Origin: Cyanoderma ruficeps
Taxonomy: Eukaryota; Chordata; Aves; Passeriformes; Timaliidae
DNA length: 64,000 bases
Assembly (NCBI GenBank): GCA_008694505.1
Contig: VZDJ01006028.1
Location: 1,383,097-1,447,096, forward strand
Direction of reading: 5' to 3'
Part shown: in pieces, positions 1 to 13,350 of the stretch
Layout of the letters: the number at the start of each line of letters is the position of its first letter
Numbering within the stretch: the stretch's first letter is position 1
Translations under genes and position numbers: made by a program
Notes under the pieces: model-generated
The model's database searches: none
What the model was told of the DNA's origin: nothing
Seen by the model: only the letters and a program-made list of their open reading frames with translations

Positions 1-1157
1 GAGGCAAGAAAAAAAAGAAACAAAGATAAAAGGAAAAAAAAAACAGACAAAAATAAAAACCCAAAAGGAATAATTTTTAAAGGTAGAATAATTTAGGAAA
101 TCCACCGATGAATGAACTATTAGAGCCTTAGCTTAGTTGTTACAAAACCTTTGTCTTCAGTGAGTAATACTAATTGAAGGAAAATAAAACACCTTAAAAG
201 AAAGTATCTATAAACTTCAGCTTCAAAGATGATGGAGCTATAGAGATTTTTTTCTTGTTACTTATTCTTACATGGCAATAAACTCTTTGAGTTATCTTAA
301 AAGAATTTCAGGAACAGAGAAAGATAAAATTGACTTTGCATGTCCATGAACTTCAATTACTTTGCTATATGTTTCAACAAAATTTATAATAGTTTTGTTT
401 GTTTGTGGTTCCAAATGGTACTGAGGTTGGGAAGGAGCAAAAGTGTCAGAATAAGGGCAAGATTTTTTTGGGGTAATTAACATGATAAAGGAAAAAAAAA
501 TCCCAATTAAGTAAGAATCTTACTGAGAATTTATGTACAACCTAGGAGATTAAACCTAGGAGATTTAACCTAGGAAATTATCTTAAAATGTAAGATTACA
601 TTTTTCTGTTTCATGTACTGTACTAGTGAGTATGGGGACAAATACAGGATGATTAATGAGAATGTGTAAGTGGAAATTATTTTGAATTTTGCTTACTCAT
701 GCAGAGTTTAATAGTCCCAGAGTAGGATGGGACAAGATAATTTCTAACCTGCAATTATGCAATGAAATCTCAGGTCAAGTAAAATGGCTTTATATAAAAT
801 TTATTAACATGGGGATGAAATAATTAGTAGTATGAAATACAATACTCATACTTAGGGGCAGGCAGAGAAGTGGTTTTAGTGATGATTGCTCCTGAGTACT
901 ACTTAAATTTCATGAAAACAAGTTGAAGGAAAATACTTAGAAAATAAAACCCAATGCAACTTCACTGGATTATACATAATAACACATTAAACAATACACT
1001 TTGAGGCAGAAACATTCTCAAACCAGCATTCTGATGTTGCCTATTCTAAAGGCCAATAATTGTTTCCATTCCTGTGTAATGGCTTCTAGTTATAACTCGG
1101 CAAGTGGACACCATACACACATAGTGTATTTGCAGTAGATCCAGCAAATTTGGCACT
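1..1157. other. Intronic sequence, no gene seen
   Basis: AT-rich single-copy-looking DNA with an A/purine-rich start (1-60) and a 14-bp tandem repeat at 541-580, listed separately. I see no exon-like segment with splice sites, no RNA gene and no recognisable transposon. By position it should belong to the long intron upstream of the exon at 61066, but that is inference. Confidence 0.6.
541..580. repeat. 14-bp tandem repeat, about 2.9 copies
   Basis: The unit CCTAGGAGATTWAA is repeated head to tail at 541, 555 and 569, the last copy diverged and incomplete. Each unit starts with the palindromic hexamer CCTAGG. This is a very short minisatellite with no evident function. Confidence 0.85.
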
Positions 1158-1676
1158 TGAGTTGGGTTTGCAGGGCCAGGTTTTGGTAAGGGGGACTACA
1201 GGGGTGGCTTCTGTGAGAAGAAGCTTCCTCATGTCCAGCACAGCCAATTCCAGACAGTTCCAAGGTGGACCCACATTGGGGAAATTCATGGAGAGACTGC
1301 AGGCTGAAGCAGGGGAAGAAATCCCCTCCCTGAGCAGTGGCAGGAACAAGCTGTGATGAACTGACCATAACCCCCATTCCCATCTCCCTGCACTGCTGAG
1401 GGAGGAGGCAGAGCTGGGAAGGAGGGAGGGCAAGGGGAAAGATTTTTTAGGATTTATTTTACTTTTCACTATCCTGCTCTCATTTTGCTAGTAATGAATT
1501 CAATTAATATTCCTAAATTGGGCCTGTTTTACCCATGATGGAATTTTGAGAGATGTCTCACGGATCTGAACTCATGAACTTTTGTTATATTTTTTTCTTC
1601 CCTGTCCAGTTGTGGAGGGGTGCAATAGAGTGGTTTTGGTGGCTGTCTGGCATCCAGTCAGGGTCAGCCTACTGCA
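1158..1676 (+). mobile_element. Endogenous retrovirus LTR, internally shortened
   Basis: This GC-richer block stands out from its AT-rich surroundings and reads as an avian ERV long terminal repeat on the + strand. The left part (about 1170-1280) holds a GGGCCAGGTTTTGG segment and the right part (about 1350-1676) a GATGAACTGACC segment and a pyrimidine-rich end. From memory, intact relatives carry a longer middle portion, so this copy seems to lack several hundred bases around 1285-1340. The proposed ends are TG at 1158 and CA at 1676. The expected poly(A) signal region (about 1490) is degenerate. Flanking bases GCACT and GTTCT are only a weak target-duplication candidate. No internal retroviral genes adjoin it, so it is a solo or relic LTR. 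Family assignment is from memory. Confidence 0.65.
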
Positions 1677-4456
1677 GTTCTCTAAGGGGGAACTGTCTTT
1701 ATGAGGATGTATGACTAGCTAAATTTGCAAAGAAATTAAGACTGATCTTGTTTATGAGTTCCAGTAAGGACCTTGGCACAAAATGCATCAGTATGTTATT
1801 GAAATACCTTCATGTTACAGAAATCAAGAGGCATATTAAAGCACAGGAATATTAAGAAGAAAACAGAAGAAGAATTGCATGGCCTTGAAGATTGAACTAA
1901 TAGAAATGGGATAGTCTTAATAATAAATGTTCAAAATCACAAACCTTATTGATCATAAAGTGAAAATTGAAAACCACCATAGAAAATAAAATATTTGGAT
2001 TATCAGTCACTAAGGGGTAGGATGTGCTGTAATGTCAGAGAAATGCCAGGATATCCTGGTTGGTCTCCAGCTGCCATTCCACCACATGGGGGGTCTCTGA
2101 TAGGTTCTTTATAGAGCCTGTTAGCCCCTGTGCGTCTAAAGTGGTGCTGGATGCCTACATTTAGGTGACTGAACTAATCTTTTAAAGATGTTTTTCTATC
2201 TGTCTTGTGGCAGATTTGACAGGCTACGTGCCTATGTTGGTAAACCTAGAGCAGCCTAAATGAACTGGACCAGTCTGTTTCAGTAACTGGATCCTGTCTA
2301 CAGTAGCTGAAAAAGTCTGTAGGAATCAGTGACTGAGATCATTGTGTATAATGGAAGCAAAGGCCAAGCATCCAGGAAGATACCTACCTGAGGTGTTTAT
2401 CCTCAGGGCAAATTTCACTTGGATGATGATGATGATGATGGTGGTGATGATGTGACAGCCAGTGGAAAAGCTGAGTCACTGAAAAATGCACTGGTAAGAA
2501 TCTGTTAGAATGTGTGTTATGTTTTGGTTCTTATGACAAGTTGTGGTCCCTAAGAAAAAGCAAGTCAAATTAGTACAGGTTATTGTTGACAGGCCCTAAG
2601 GTGATCAAAATAATAGATCTTATCAGAAGATACTGAAAATGTAGGCATAAATTAAGTTTTGTCTCATGCATCAGAAGTAAAAACTCCTTGGAGAGAAAGA
2701 ATCAATTTAATCAAATTTCTGCAACTTAAGAAAAGCCTTACATATGCATACTGTAATTAAGTTTTTGCTAGAAATCTGTGGAAATCATGAAGCCACCAAA
2801 TAAAGCAAGAATTGGAATATTAAAATAATGTGAGAGGAATAATATTACTACTTTTTGGATGCAAGTTGATTAACTTAAGAAAAGCTGACAATAGATAGTT
2901 ACAGGAGCAGGAGTGGACACAAAATGTTTCTCATTATGTTCCCTATTGATCTAAGACTGTAACAACCGCTGTGGGTTGGAGAACTACTTCTTTCCTTAAT
3001 AAAATAATTCTATGTCTGTGTCTCTATGTCAACTGTCCTGACAATTGCAGTGTTTTTGATGTAGAGGTGTTAGTCAATATTTATACTTACTTCAGACACT
3101 CATGTTTAAGAACTTTCTTATACTGTTTTCTTTTTATTTTTTCACCGTGTACTTTTTTACTTTAAAATGTAAGCATTGCTTTCTTTAAAAAAGCCAGACC
3201 TGCAGCGCTCCACTTTAACAACTTGTAGAGCAGGAGGAGGTTTTGATTTTGAGGTTTGGATTGGGTTTTTTTGTTCACTAGATCTAGACAAAGCCACCTC
3301 AGAGTCTTTTTTTACAGTGCATTACACTTACCAGAAGAATCAGTGTATAAACATTTTAAATGTTTAGAAATTCATCTTTGCACCATTTTCTTCTGGAAGC
3401 ACAGAGTATACTGTTGTGTTCAGTATTTTCCAAAAGCAAACTGTTCCAGACTGACATTCTCATGATGCTTTTGGCATACAAAGCAGATGGATTCCTAAAA
3501 TAAAGTGTTAAATTAAGCAATTAACATAAATTTATAAATTTAATGATCTAAATTATAAAATATCTTAAAATGTGGAGAGGAATTAAACCCTAATACTAGC
3601 GAAGTTATTTTGTAGATCAGAATGTAGTGGGGTAAGCCTTTTCTCACAGTTCACAGGGACAAATAATTTAGTTTGATTCCTGTCCCTCAAATTTTTACAG
3701 GCCAATTATGTTGTTGTTAAGTATTTTCATTTTGATTACAAATGCCTAAAGCATTCTGAATTCTGCAGTAAAGTGACAGATCGGAATGATACAATGCGCA
3801 GACAGCTGAAGGGCCATGTGGGACAATTAGTGAATTTGTACATCACTTACCCAAATTTACAGTTTACATAATGAAACATAGTGTGCGTATTTCATCCTCA
3901 AGTGCTTATCTTTAGTAAGCATAAAAGCGTATATCTAACTTTCCTGTAAAAGGCTTAGCTATAGAGGCATGTGTGTGGAAATTTTACAATAAACCTAATC
4001 ATTCACATGACTAATAAATATTTTTCAGATACATTTCCATTGGGATCTTAAACCTTCAAGATTAGGAACTAGCATTTATTGGTTCTTCTGTCCTGCAGAA
4101 GTTAAAGAGCAATCACCTCACCTCACTCGTTTTTTGCTTCCTATTCTGTTTTACACCTACTGACCGCTCCTTTCATATAATTGAGCCAGTTGACTCAACA
4201 AAGCTCAACTTGGGCCAGTTGTTTGTATCTTTTATGTAATATCAAATTCATTGCTTCTGAAGTAAAAAAAAAAATCTTCTTTGAACTGTAAATATTCTGT
4301 GACATAAAATATAGTACTGTTGCATACTCTCTCTTGATTTATAACTTCAGTATATCACAGTCATGACAATGCATCTGCTGTGTTTGCTGACAAATTATTC
4401 TTAACTTCTGGAACAAATCCACTGAAATCTCCTCTCTTTCTGAAGATTATTCCCCA
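1677..4456. other. Intronic sequence, no gene seen
   Basis: About 2.8 kb of AT-rich DNA with a GAT triplet microsatellite at 2422-2453. Short open frames at 2971-3465 are T-rich, overlap in different frames and have no recognisable domain, so I do not call them genes. Confidence 0.6.
2422..2453. repeat. (GAT)n microsatellite
   Basis: Six uninterrupted GAT triplets are followed by interrupted GGT and GAT triplets over 32 bases. Confidence 0.9.
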
Positions 4457-5166
4457 TTCTCAGGTTTATCATCACCCAAGATTCAGGTGGTGGTTCAAGA
4501 GAGTTTTTTGCCCTCTGAAAGCTGTGAGCCAGGTTGCAAGAAAGAAGTGGAGTCTTCAAGGTCTTGTTTTTCAAGGTTTCTCGTGTTGTTTATTAATTCT
4601 TATCTTACAAGTTTCTCTGTGCCTGGCCGAGGTCTTCACAGCTGCTCGGGCAGAAGGGGACTCCCTCCGTGATGGGAGGTTGCTGCTTCTTATATTAATT
4701 CTTATGTATCTATTATTTACAGTCACATACCAATTCCTACTAACTATACTAACAAGGTCACCTCTACTCTGACCCAATCCCTTTGAATCACCTTGTGCCA
4801 CTGTCATAGCAGAAGATGGAGATGAAGAAGAAGAAGAAGAACCCAGGACACCATCCTAAATCCCCCATCTTGTTCCCTTTCACCTCCATTCTAAGAACCT
4901 CAAAACCCCAAAATTTTCCACCCTGTGATAAGCTTCACTACTGTCTTTCACACATTTGTGGCTTGTAAATCCTCTCTGTGTTGGAAGTTTTTCTCATGGA
5001 CTGAAATCAAAGCCAGTGTCTTCCTGGGCTCTGTGCCAGGGTCTACTCAACCCCCCTGGACAGATCCCCCTGAACAGATTTCAAACCCTCTTGCTCGGGT
5101 CCCAGGCCTCTCTGCTGAGGTCTGTGGCCTTCCAGGGCAACCAAAGGGATGCCCTGGACTCTGACA
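4457..5166 (-). mobile_element. Endogenous retrovirus LTR (antisense)
   Basis: This reads as an avian ERV LTR on the - strand. On that strand a TATAAG box lies at 4686-4694 and an AATAAA signal at 4589-4594, about 100 bases downstream, which is the usual promoter-to-poly(A) spacing of an LTR R region. A GAAGAAGAAG tract (4824-4840) and a C-rich segment (5040-5170) complete a layout I recall from songbird ERVs. The right end fits a 5' terminus TGTCAG (reverse complement, ending 5166). The left end is uncertain. CCCCA occurs at both 4452-4456 and 5167-5171 and may be a 5-bp target duplication, but the base pair after the left copy is TT, not the expected TG. Overlapping open frames of 78-130 codons are not genes. 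Confidence 0.6.
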
Positions 5167-6499
5167 CCCCATCACATCTTTATCATTTGATCAAAAGCTT
5201 CAGTGATAGTATACCAAAAAGAAACCCCACTTCTTATACTGGAAATAGGCACTTTAATCTTCTAATTTCTCATTATACACATGGGATGGATTGTTTTCCC
5301 ATTGCTACATAGTCATCTATCTGAACAAATTTCCCTATAAGAAACAAATAATTCCTTACTTTTGTCCAACATAGGATAAGGAGAGAAGGAAACAGAGTCT
5401 AAATAATACACTGTATTTTTATTTAAAGGTTTTATAAATGGTTAACATGCTATAATACTTAAATAAACGGGTAAGTTGCTGTTGCCTACTGTCGTATTAA
5501 ATGCACATGCTACGTGCTGTACCATTGATTGTTGCAGCATCAATGCACATTGTAGTTACATATATGTATATGAAAAAAATCCAAAAATTCAAGAGATATT
5601 AGCCTTAATGAATTAATCTTACCCATTAGTACATTTATGTTTTAGATATGAAACTAAGCTAAATGATTTTGCTGATTTTTTTTCTAACATATTGAAAGAC
5701 AGGTAATACATTCCTTTTGAAATTGTAAAAGGACAGCCTGTAAACTTTAAATTGAAATAAAAAAGAATTAAAAGAATCTAGCTTTCCATCAATTCTTCTG
5801 CTGATTTTTTGTCCTTATGCATAACTATTAATTTGTCAGATATCCATGGGCTGTCTGAATGACAAGCTAGCATAAAATACTGATCAGATATTTGCCCTCC
5901 TACCAGTTTCACAAAAAAAAATGACATATAAACAAAAGTGAAAATGCTCTAATAAAATTATTTATAGCACAGTGTAATTCTGTCATATGATTTCATCTTT
6001 GTTAGCTTTAAAGCATTCTGACATTTCCTAATTAACATTATTATATATGCTAATTCTTGGTGAGAGGGGTCTAAAGAGCACAGCTGAGAAAGTTCTTTCT
6101 TGTTTGTATAATTGCTCTGAGCAGCTGTATACCTTATTTTTTCAATATAAAGCAATAAATACAAGTTAAGCCGAGTAAAGATTCACTAGTATCGTTTCCA
6201 ATCAGTACATGATTGGAGTTACCATATATTTAAATTACATAAAAATACATTCATTTTCTTGGGAAGTTTGAATGGGTGTGTCTCTATCACACACAAAACT
6301 TCAAATGTATGCCATTCACATACAAAAAATCCTGACAATCTGCTTAGTTTCCCTCTTCTTTCGACATGTGGTGTCATCAAGATGAAACTGAAATGACATT
6401 CAGTGTAACAAAACATTGCTGTCACCGATTTTGGTTTAAGTAAGTTTATGTATCCTGCAATTTTTTTCTGATGGCTTCTGTTGAACCACATTTAGTACA
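5167..6499. other. Intronic sequence, no gene seen
   Basis: AT-rich DNA with no recognisable repeat, RNA gene or exon. Short reverse-strand open frames at 5958-6164 and 6219-6491 are unremarkable. Confidence 0.6.
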
Positions 6500-6625
6500 T
6501 CAAGATGTGGTCCTTGAGAACATTTTGGTTTAGTTTAGTGGTGCACCATGTAGTGTTGGCTTGAGGGGGTTGCAGTCAATAATCCTGGAGGTTTTTTCCA
6601 ACCTTAATGATTCTGTGATAGTGAT
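6500..6625 (+). mobile_element. CR1 LINE, 3' end fragment
   Basis: The segment matches the last 120 or so bases of a CR1 non-LTR retrotransposon in sense orientation, including the conserved GATCCTGGAGGT-like and TTCCAACCTTAATGATTC stretches (6580-6615). It ends in the degenerate ATTCTGTGA-type short direct repeats that terminate CR1. It is 5'-truncated, as most CR1 copies are, and non-coding. Confidence 0.8.
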
Positions 6626-7971
6626 ACAAGACATAAATATGAGCTGTGCACAAGTAAATGACATTTTAACTATTTTTTTTTTTGGAAAAGCTGCCTTTTC
6701 ATGTGCAGAAACAACGTTCTGTAGGCTAGGAAACAGCCTTTTACAGGATTCTTGGTTACTTTTTAATGAGAAACAGTAACCAGGAGACCCCTGTACTAAC
6801 ACAGCAGTGTTGGTTTCTGTGGCATGGATATGTTTGTAGGGGCGTTGTGCCATACATGACTCCTACCTGCTGTAAGGGGACTTTCTGCCTCTGGTCACTG
6901 ACTGAGGTGGCTGAGGAGCCCACTGGAGGCAGCTTCAGGGACTGCTGTAGTGATACAGAGGGGAAGGTGCCACCCTCTGCTTCACCTACAACACCTTTCT
7001 CCATTGCCAAGTCAGAGCCTTCTGTTCCTGTTACTCTCAGTAATACTGATTTTGCAGAATTCCTGGTTAAAAATACTAATTATAAGTAAACATAAGAAAA
7101 TTGCATTTATAATTTATGCTGATTACTTGGCAGTCAAAAAAATGTCTTGCCCCAGAAGTTCTCAGAAATCTCTCAAGCCTTCTCAGAAGTTTGAAGATGA
7201 ATGTGTAAACACACAGTATCCTGAGCATTAACCTACACTTTTCTGAATTATTTAGGATTTATGGTTTCCTTTCCCTTCATAAATGTGAAATTAACTTCCA
7301 GGTATAGCATGATGTATAATTTTTCTAGCTTAGGTAGTTGTTTTTTTTTTTCTCCCTACATTTCTGTCTTTGTTGCATTGCCTTACTATTCCATATGGCA
7401 TGCCTTTGGCTAGCTCTAGGAAGTGTCACAGCTTCACTCTCCATTAGTTCCATACCAGCTACAACAGCAGATTCTGGCTAAGATAATTTTGGATTCTTTT
7501 GTCAGGGAACACGCAAGCAAATTGAACTATTAATGTCTGACAGTAATGAAGTGCCTACATGTTAGGCATCCATATATTCTGTGTACATATTATACATGAT
7601 CTGTATAAGGCTCACTTCAGAATAACTGAAAAAACACTGAATTTATGAATATTTTGTAATCAAATACTGTGCACAGTTTGTCACTCCTGTTTCTGATGTT
7701 ACATATGTTCTAAGTAAAGCAGCCTCTGTGTCCAGACCTGCAAGATGCTGAGCACTTTCAATTCCCAGTGAAGTCTGCCACTAAGATCAAATCGTGTCTT
7801 ACAATTATTTTCACACCATGGTGTAAGTCCCCCGTGAGCCTCACACAGAATGTCTATGTGGATGTGCACACAAACTGAAATGCACCTGCAAAGTGCACTT
7901 CCCCATGGGACACCTCCCTTGCTCCTTCCCTTCTCCTGGTTGCTCCCTGCAGCCCAGTCCTGTGGATGCAG

Positions 7972-7989
7972 CGGGTCACAGGTGACCCG
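7972..7989. repeat. Perfect inverted repeat, 8-bp arms
   Basis: CGGGTCAC is followed after two bases by its reverse complement GTGACCCG. A further AGGTGACC at 7993-8000 repeats the copy at 7980-7987. The half-sites resemble nuclear-receptor core motifs (RGGTCA), but the spacing is not the classical three bases. Function is unproven. Confidence 0.7.
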
Positions 7990-8725
7990 TGCAGGTGACC
8001 TGGTGATTCTGTTGCCATTCCATTGACTGCAGTCATCTTGAGCATGACCCTAATATGATCTCCGAAATATTTTGAGTTCGTCAGGTGTAAATGTGCAGAA
8101 CACAAATTGTAATGAAAGATTTCAACTCCATTAAATCTGCTTATATTTAAAAAAAATGCAGAATGTAATTTGTGGCAGATGCTTTTATGTAAATCTTCCA
8201 TACAAATTTTGAGCAACATCAGATTTATGTGATAGCAGTTCTACAGAAATACTTTATTGGAAAATATGTAGTTATAACCAACTTTATTTTAGTGTGATCT
8301 GCTTTAATCAGTAGTTACTGTTTTCTTCAGTGTTTGTAGCCTTCTCAACATGCTTTTCAACAATAAGATTTCATATCTGCTAAAAATAAATTTTATGTGT
8401 TTTATTTGATATTTTCCTAATGTTTCAAAGTCTTGCCTACTATGGTTGTTCATGGAGCTGGAGTTTGAATAATATTCTTTATGAAAACAATATATTTCCC
8501 CTTTATATGAATTGCCTAGGAATTGCTCTCAGTTTAAATGTATAGATTGATCAAGTGCAAATATATACTGAGCAGAATATGAAAAGTTTTCAGGTAATGG
8601 ACAGATGTTGAAAGGTCCATTTCAGCTTTTCCTCACATTTAATGGGTCTCTGAAAGCAGATGCTCTGCCACTGTACCCTCCTCCCCATCATCAAACACAC
8701 TAAAAATAACAAAGCAGGACAGATT

Positions 8726-8770
8726 GGTAAATTACTAATAATCACTGGGTAAATTACTAATATTCACTGG
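8726..8770. repeat. 22-bp tandem duplication
   Basis: GGTAAATTACTAATAATCAC at 8726 recurs from 8748 with one substitution. It is a recent-looking local duplication. Confidence 0.85.
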
Positions 8771-11700
8771 TGTAAACTCAGAGATTAATAAACAAAAATA
8801 GTTAAAATTACATGGATTAGGAATGGGAGAGAGAAAAGTCCAGAGGCTTTGGGAGTGGTTACAACAGAGGAGAAAAAAGAACGGGCAAGTGGCAAAAAAA
8901 AGGGGCAGAAATAGACTTGAGAAACCAGGGAAGAGAAATGCACCAAGACTATATGACCATGACACTAGAGTAAAAGGCTGACTTATTTCCCATTAAGGGA
9001 TTGTGTCTTACTTCAGACAACACGACTTAAGTCTTTTTATGATTCCTACCTTGTTACTTTTTCAATTCATATGGCTTGCTTAAGGATAAATGCCTAAAAG
9101 TCATTCATCTTGCATAATAGGGAGCAGACTACAGACATTGGTAGGTATTTTACCCAAATGGTGTTAGCTCCAAAAGCAGTGAAATAGATGTGAGAGAATA
9201 GCTGAAATACTTTAGAAAAAGTTAAACTAGATGCATGCTTTTATTAGCTTAGTATATTTTATATGTAGATACATGTGTGCCTGTTTAGGTATGGGGATGT
9301 GGACATCCGTAACGAACATCCTGATTTCTGTCATTTCCATGCATTACCTTGCCCTGGAAATGGTGTGGCTTAAAGACATTTTAATTTGGGTTGTGGCTTC
9401 ATCTAAGAAAGGCAACAGGGAATCAATTGAACTAATTTTTTTATTGAAGGAAGTAGTTGAGATCTGTGTTGTACCAGACTGCAGCACATTTTACTTAGCA
9501 CATTTATCTCAATTTAACTAAATGAATTAATGAAATGCATGTTATTTGGGATTTTTTTTTCTGATTACAGATCTAGTAAAAAGCAAGAATAAATCTTTGT
9601 CCACTAAAGTGCAGCAGTTACTACTGTTCAGTCTGAATTCAGTAATTTTTTTAACATTGTATAAAGATGAGTTTATACTGTCATGGAAGGAGTGCAAAAT
9701 CCATAGATTTTAAATTAATCCAATGTTTGGTCTTCACAGATTTCAATACTATTAAACAAATTTTCCTCATTTTTAACATTTTTTTTGGCTTAGGTGCTCC
9801 TTTTTTATGTACTATAATACTCTACGCAAATTCTAATATTCCACGTATTTACTTTGATAAATTTGAAGTATCAGATGGTGCTTTAAGGAGTGTCAGTAAA
9901 CAGTTCTTTGTCTCTTTCTGAAAAGGCATCCTGTATAGTTTTATACTTGTATAGACTAATGAACTTACATATTTATGTTGCAGAGGGAGAAGATAAAAAA
10001 CTGTTAGATAATGGCAGTAAGCTATTGAAGTTAATGGGATTTATTTGTATTTATGATAATGCAATTAGAGTTAAACCAGTGATTTTGAAAAATCCTGTCT
10101 TTCAGCTTTATTTTTTAATAAGAATATTCTTTTTAAATAAACTTTTTTACCAAGGAGGGCATATTCTTGTTAACTGCTGGGGTTTTTTCCTGATTGTTAT
10201 TTTGATTATGTGGTAAACCACTTATGTTTTCCTCACTTCTCAAGGAAAAAAAAAAATAAAAGGTGAAATAGCATTGCCTTTACCACCACAGTAACAGAAG
10301 GTCCAGCTTTAAATGGTTTCCCTTTTTGTAATTACTATGCCTTTGTTTTTCAATAACTTTTATGATAAAACGTATTTTTGCTTGGTCTGACTTGCACAGG
10401 TGGTCCTTTAGTTCTTGGTTTCATCTTCTGTGTATTATTTATGAGCAACAGTTATTCCTCTGTGTTTCCTTTACTACTGGCAGTGTTTCTACCAACAGAC
10501 TCAGCAAGTGGCAATCCTTCCTTAGATGTTTCAGTTTAGCGTTGCTTTTTTGGAAACAAGCAGTAGATTTGCAACATGAAAATTCTGTTAATAATTGATG
10601 GCATTTATCAAAAACAACCAGCGTATCTCTAAGTGAGACTCTGTGGAGCTTCACCGAGGAAAAAAGTAAATATTTCTAAAAATAAGGTAGGTGATTGGAT
10701 GGGTTGGAGAAGGGCAAGTAGGAAGAGGACTTTTACCACAGCAAGTGGTATTTTCTGGGGAGGGTGACACAGTCCACCTGGTCGCCTCTCTCCAGCCAGT
10801 CCCAGTGCAGGAGTAGAGGGGTCCAGTAGCCCTGGATGCCTTACTGGGATTTACACATCCCCAAAAACAGGATACATGGAGCCAGAAGCCAGAGCAGCCC
10901 TGACACAACTGAGCTGTTGTTCACAATCTGTGTTGTGTGCCCCTTTGGGTCTATTTCTGGGGGTTTAATTTTTTTCCAAGTCTATTAGGGAATGAAGTCT
11001 TTTTTATCTCAGTATCCATTGTCCTCATACTTTCTCATGTCAGCTACCTTTTACACCAATATTTTTAGCTCATAATTCTGTTTTTACTTATTTCAGAAAC
11101 AGGTAGAACATCCCCTGGGATTGCAGTTAATAGATTCAAGAAACATCTATATAGACAAGGTCATACACTGTGAGAAACTTCATAGTAGTGACAAATGTAT
11201 CAATCCTGTCAAGCTCAGAACTATTCATTAACTCTTGGAACTAATTGTATCCCATTAGGAGCAGTGCTGGACAGGCATTCAGTAAAACAGCTTTAGGGAT
11301 ATTCAGTATTATCACTGTCTGCGTTTTAGCACTCAGCTTCTCAAGTGAGATTTGCAAGGCTGACTCCTGATACTTGGAATAGATTGGTAGAAAATTTTGA
11401 CTTTAGGCTGAATCTCAGACTGGTGCTGTACTCCAGATGTCAAATTCAGTGAAAAGTCAAGGAACAGGAAAAACTGAAGCCTACACTTGTGGCTTCTACA
11501 TAATTCAGTTAGTTTTTATGCCTGTAGCTGGTCTCTTGTGGGAAACAGAAGTGCATAATCAAAGGCATTTATGTACAGATCCATGTAGGTTCAGCATGGT
11601 CTGAGAAGTTTGATCAAAGCAGTCTCTGTGGTAGGTATCACTTCCTTGAAATTGGCTTAGGCAGAGCTTTGAAATAGGTACCTAAACAGTCAGAAAGCTG

Positions 11701-13189
11701 AAAATAATACAGTGTGTCCAGTACTTGCAGTTCAACTGTTCAGGGAAAGTTTTTGTCTCAGTCAACACAGAGAATGTTTCAGTTTAAAGGTTCTTGAATC
11801 ACGTTCCTGAAAATAAGCAAATAAAATTCCATGCAGACAAGACTTGCAGTTAATAAGTGGTTTTTTTGAGTGCTTGACTTTGGTATTTCTTAATGCAAAT
11901 CACTGTGTAAGATCTTGGGATATAATGCCATCTACTGGCATTTTATTTGCTATCGATAGATGTTGCTTAGACATATGGAAGACCTCTGAACTTGTTGGAG
12001 TGACTACTGCAGCCTCTCAGGGATAATTCAGTCTTCTGAAAATGACACTAACAAGCTGATTTATTTGCTGACACATAGCTGTGAGGAAGTTGATGCTCCT
12101 GAAGGTCACAGGGCTCCAAAGGTCTCCATGTAACAGCTGAAAAATCCACATGGAAGTTTTGGATAGCCTAGAATATCTAAAATGTCCCTTAATGCTTAAG
12201 GATATCTGGGAAATGGAAATGACCCCTAGATCTTTTCTAGATGCAAATAGGATCTTAAGCACCTTTTCATACACAACCTGCATGCAGAAAACTCCTTTTA
12301 GTTACCCAAACCTCCAATTGAGCAAAGGACATTTTCTCCTAACAGTTGTGTGGGGACACTGGGGCAAATACTTCCTCTCTGTCTCCTTTCACACAGAGGA
12401 AGCCAAGTTAAGTAATTTTGGCAAGCATCTAATTTTAATATGTCTGTGGTCAGAAAAAAGTAAAATATCCTGCAGTTCAAACATTTCTAGCATACTTAAA
12501 TGCTAAGGTAGAAAAAGATTGAATGGTATAATTATTATTAAAGTGGTCAATGACACAGAACAATTTAATGACAATTTACTAATTCCCACCTTGGCTTCAG
12601 TATTATTAAATGTATTTTGCTATTACCTTTTATGATTTTTAAATATTGGTTTTATAAAGCATTTTTAGTTACTGATGAAATTACACTTGAGGAGACAGAT
12701 GTGTTGCAAAAGCTTCAAGTACAGGATAAGTAGGCTGCCTCTAGCAGATATTGGATATTTCTTAATATGTATAAAGATACACAGTAAATGATCTTTGGTC
12801 CATCTATTAGGAAGAAAATTACACTAAAATAAGATATCTCTCAAAGACTGGAGCATTACTTACAATTTTACAGATCTTTAAGAGAATAATTACAAGTAAA
12901 TTAAGGCTATGTCTAGAATTTCAAATAGGATCTTCTGTGGTTTTATATTCTGAAGTTAGGCACATCCAACATATCTAATTGATGTCTGATTCTTTCTTCT
13001 GCTTTGGATATTTTTCAAGATACAGCATCAGTTCCTTAGCACATTCATTACTTTGATCAGATCCAGATTGCAATGTTGGCATTTGTTTATGTCGTAAATC
13101 CCAACTTTGACAAAAAAATTGCAAGTTGGAAATGTTCTTAAAATCAGTCTAGGGTGTCAAAATCCTTAATAAATTCATTTACTTTAACT

Positions 13190-13350
13190 GAATTAAAAAA
13201 CCAAAAAAGAAATATGAAACCTTCGAAAAACAACAAAAAACCCTCAACCAAACAAAAACCCCTAACAATTACACCACCACTACCACAAACACCCTCTTCT
13301 CCCCCCCAAAAAAAACCACTAAAATACCAAAACCCAAACCATATTTTCTT
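13190..13350. repeat. A/C-rich low-complexity tract
   Basis: About 160 bases are almost only A and C on the + strand (AAACAAAAACC, CACCACCACTACC and CCCCCCCAAAAAAAA types), hence G/T on the other. Open frames on both strands across it (96 and 121 codons) reflect the skew and not coding. Confidence 0.85.

Noticed and set aside
4380..4772. A 130-codon + frame with hydrophobic segments
   Set aside because: It lies mostly in an antisense LTR, and the hydrophobicity follows from T-rich sequence.
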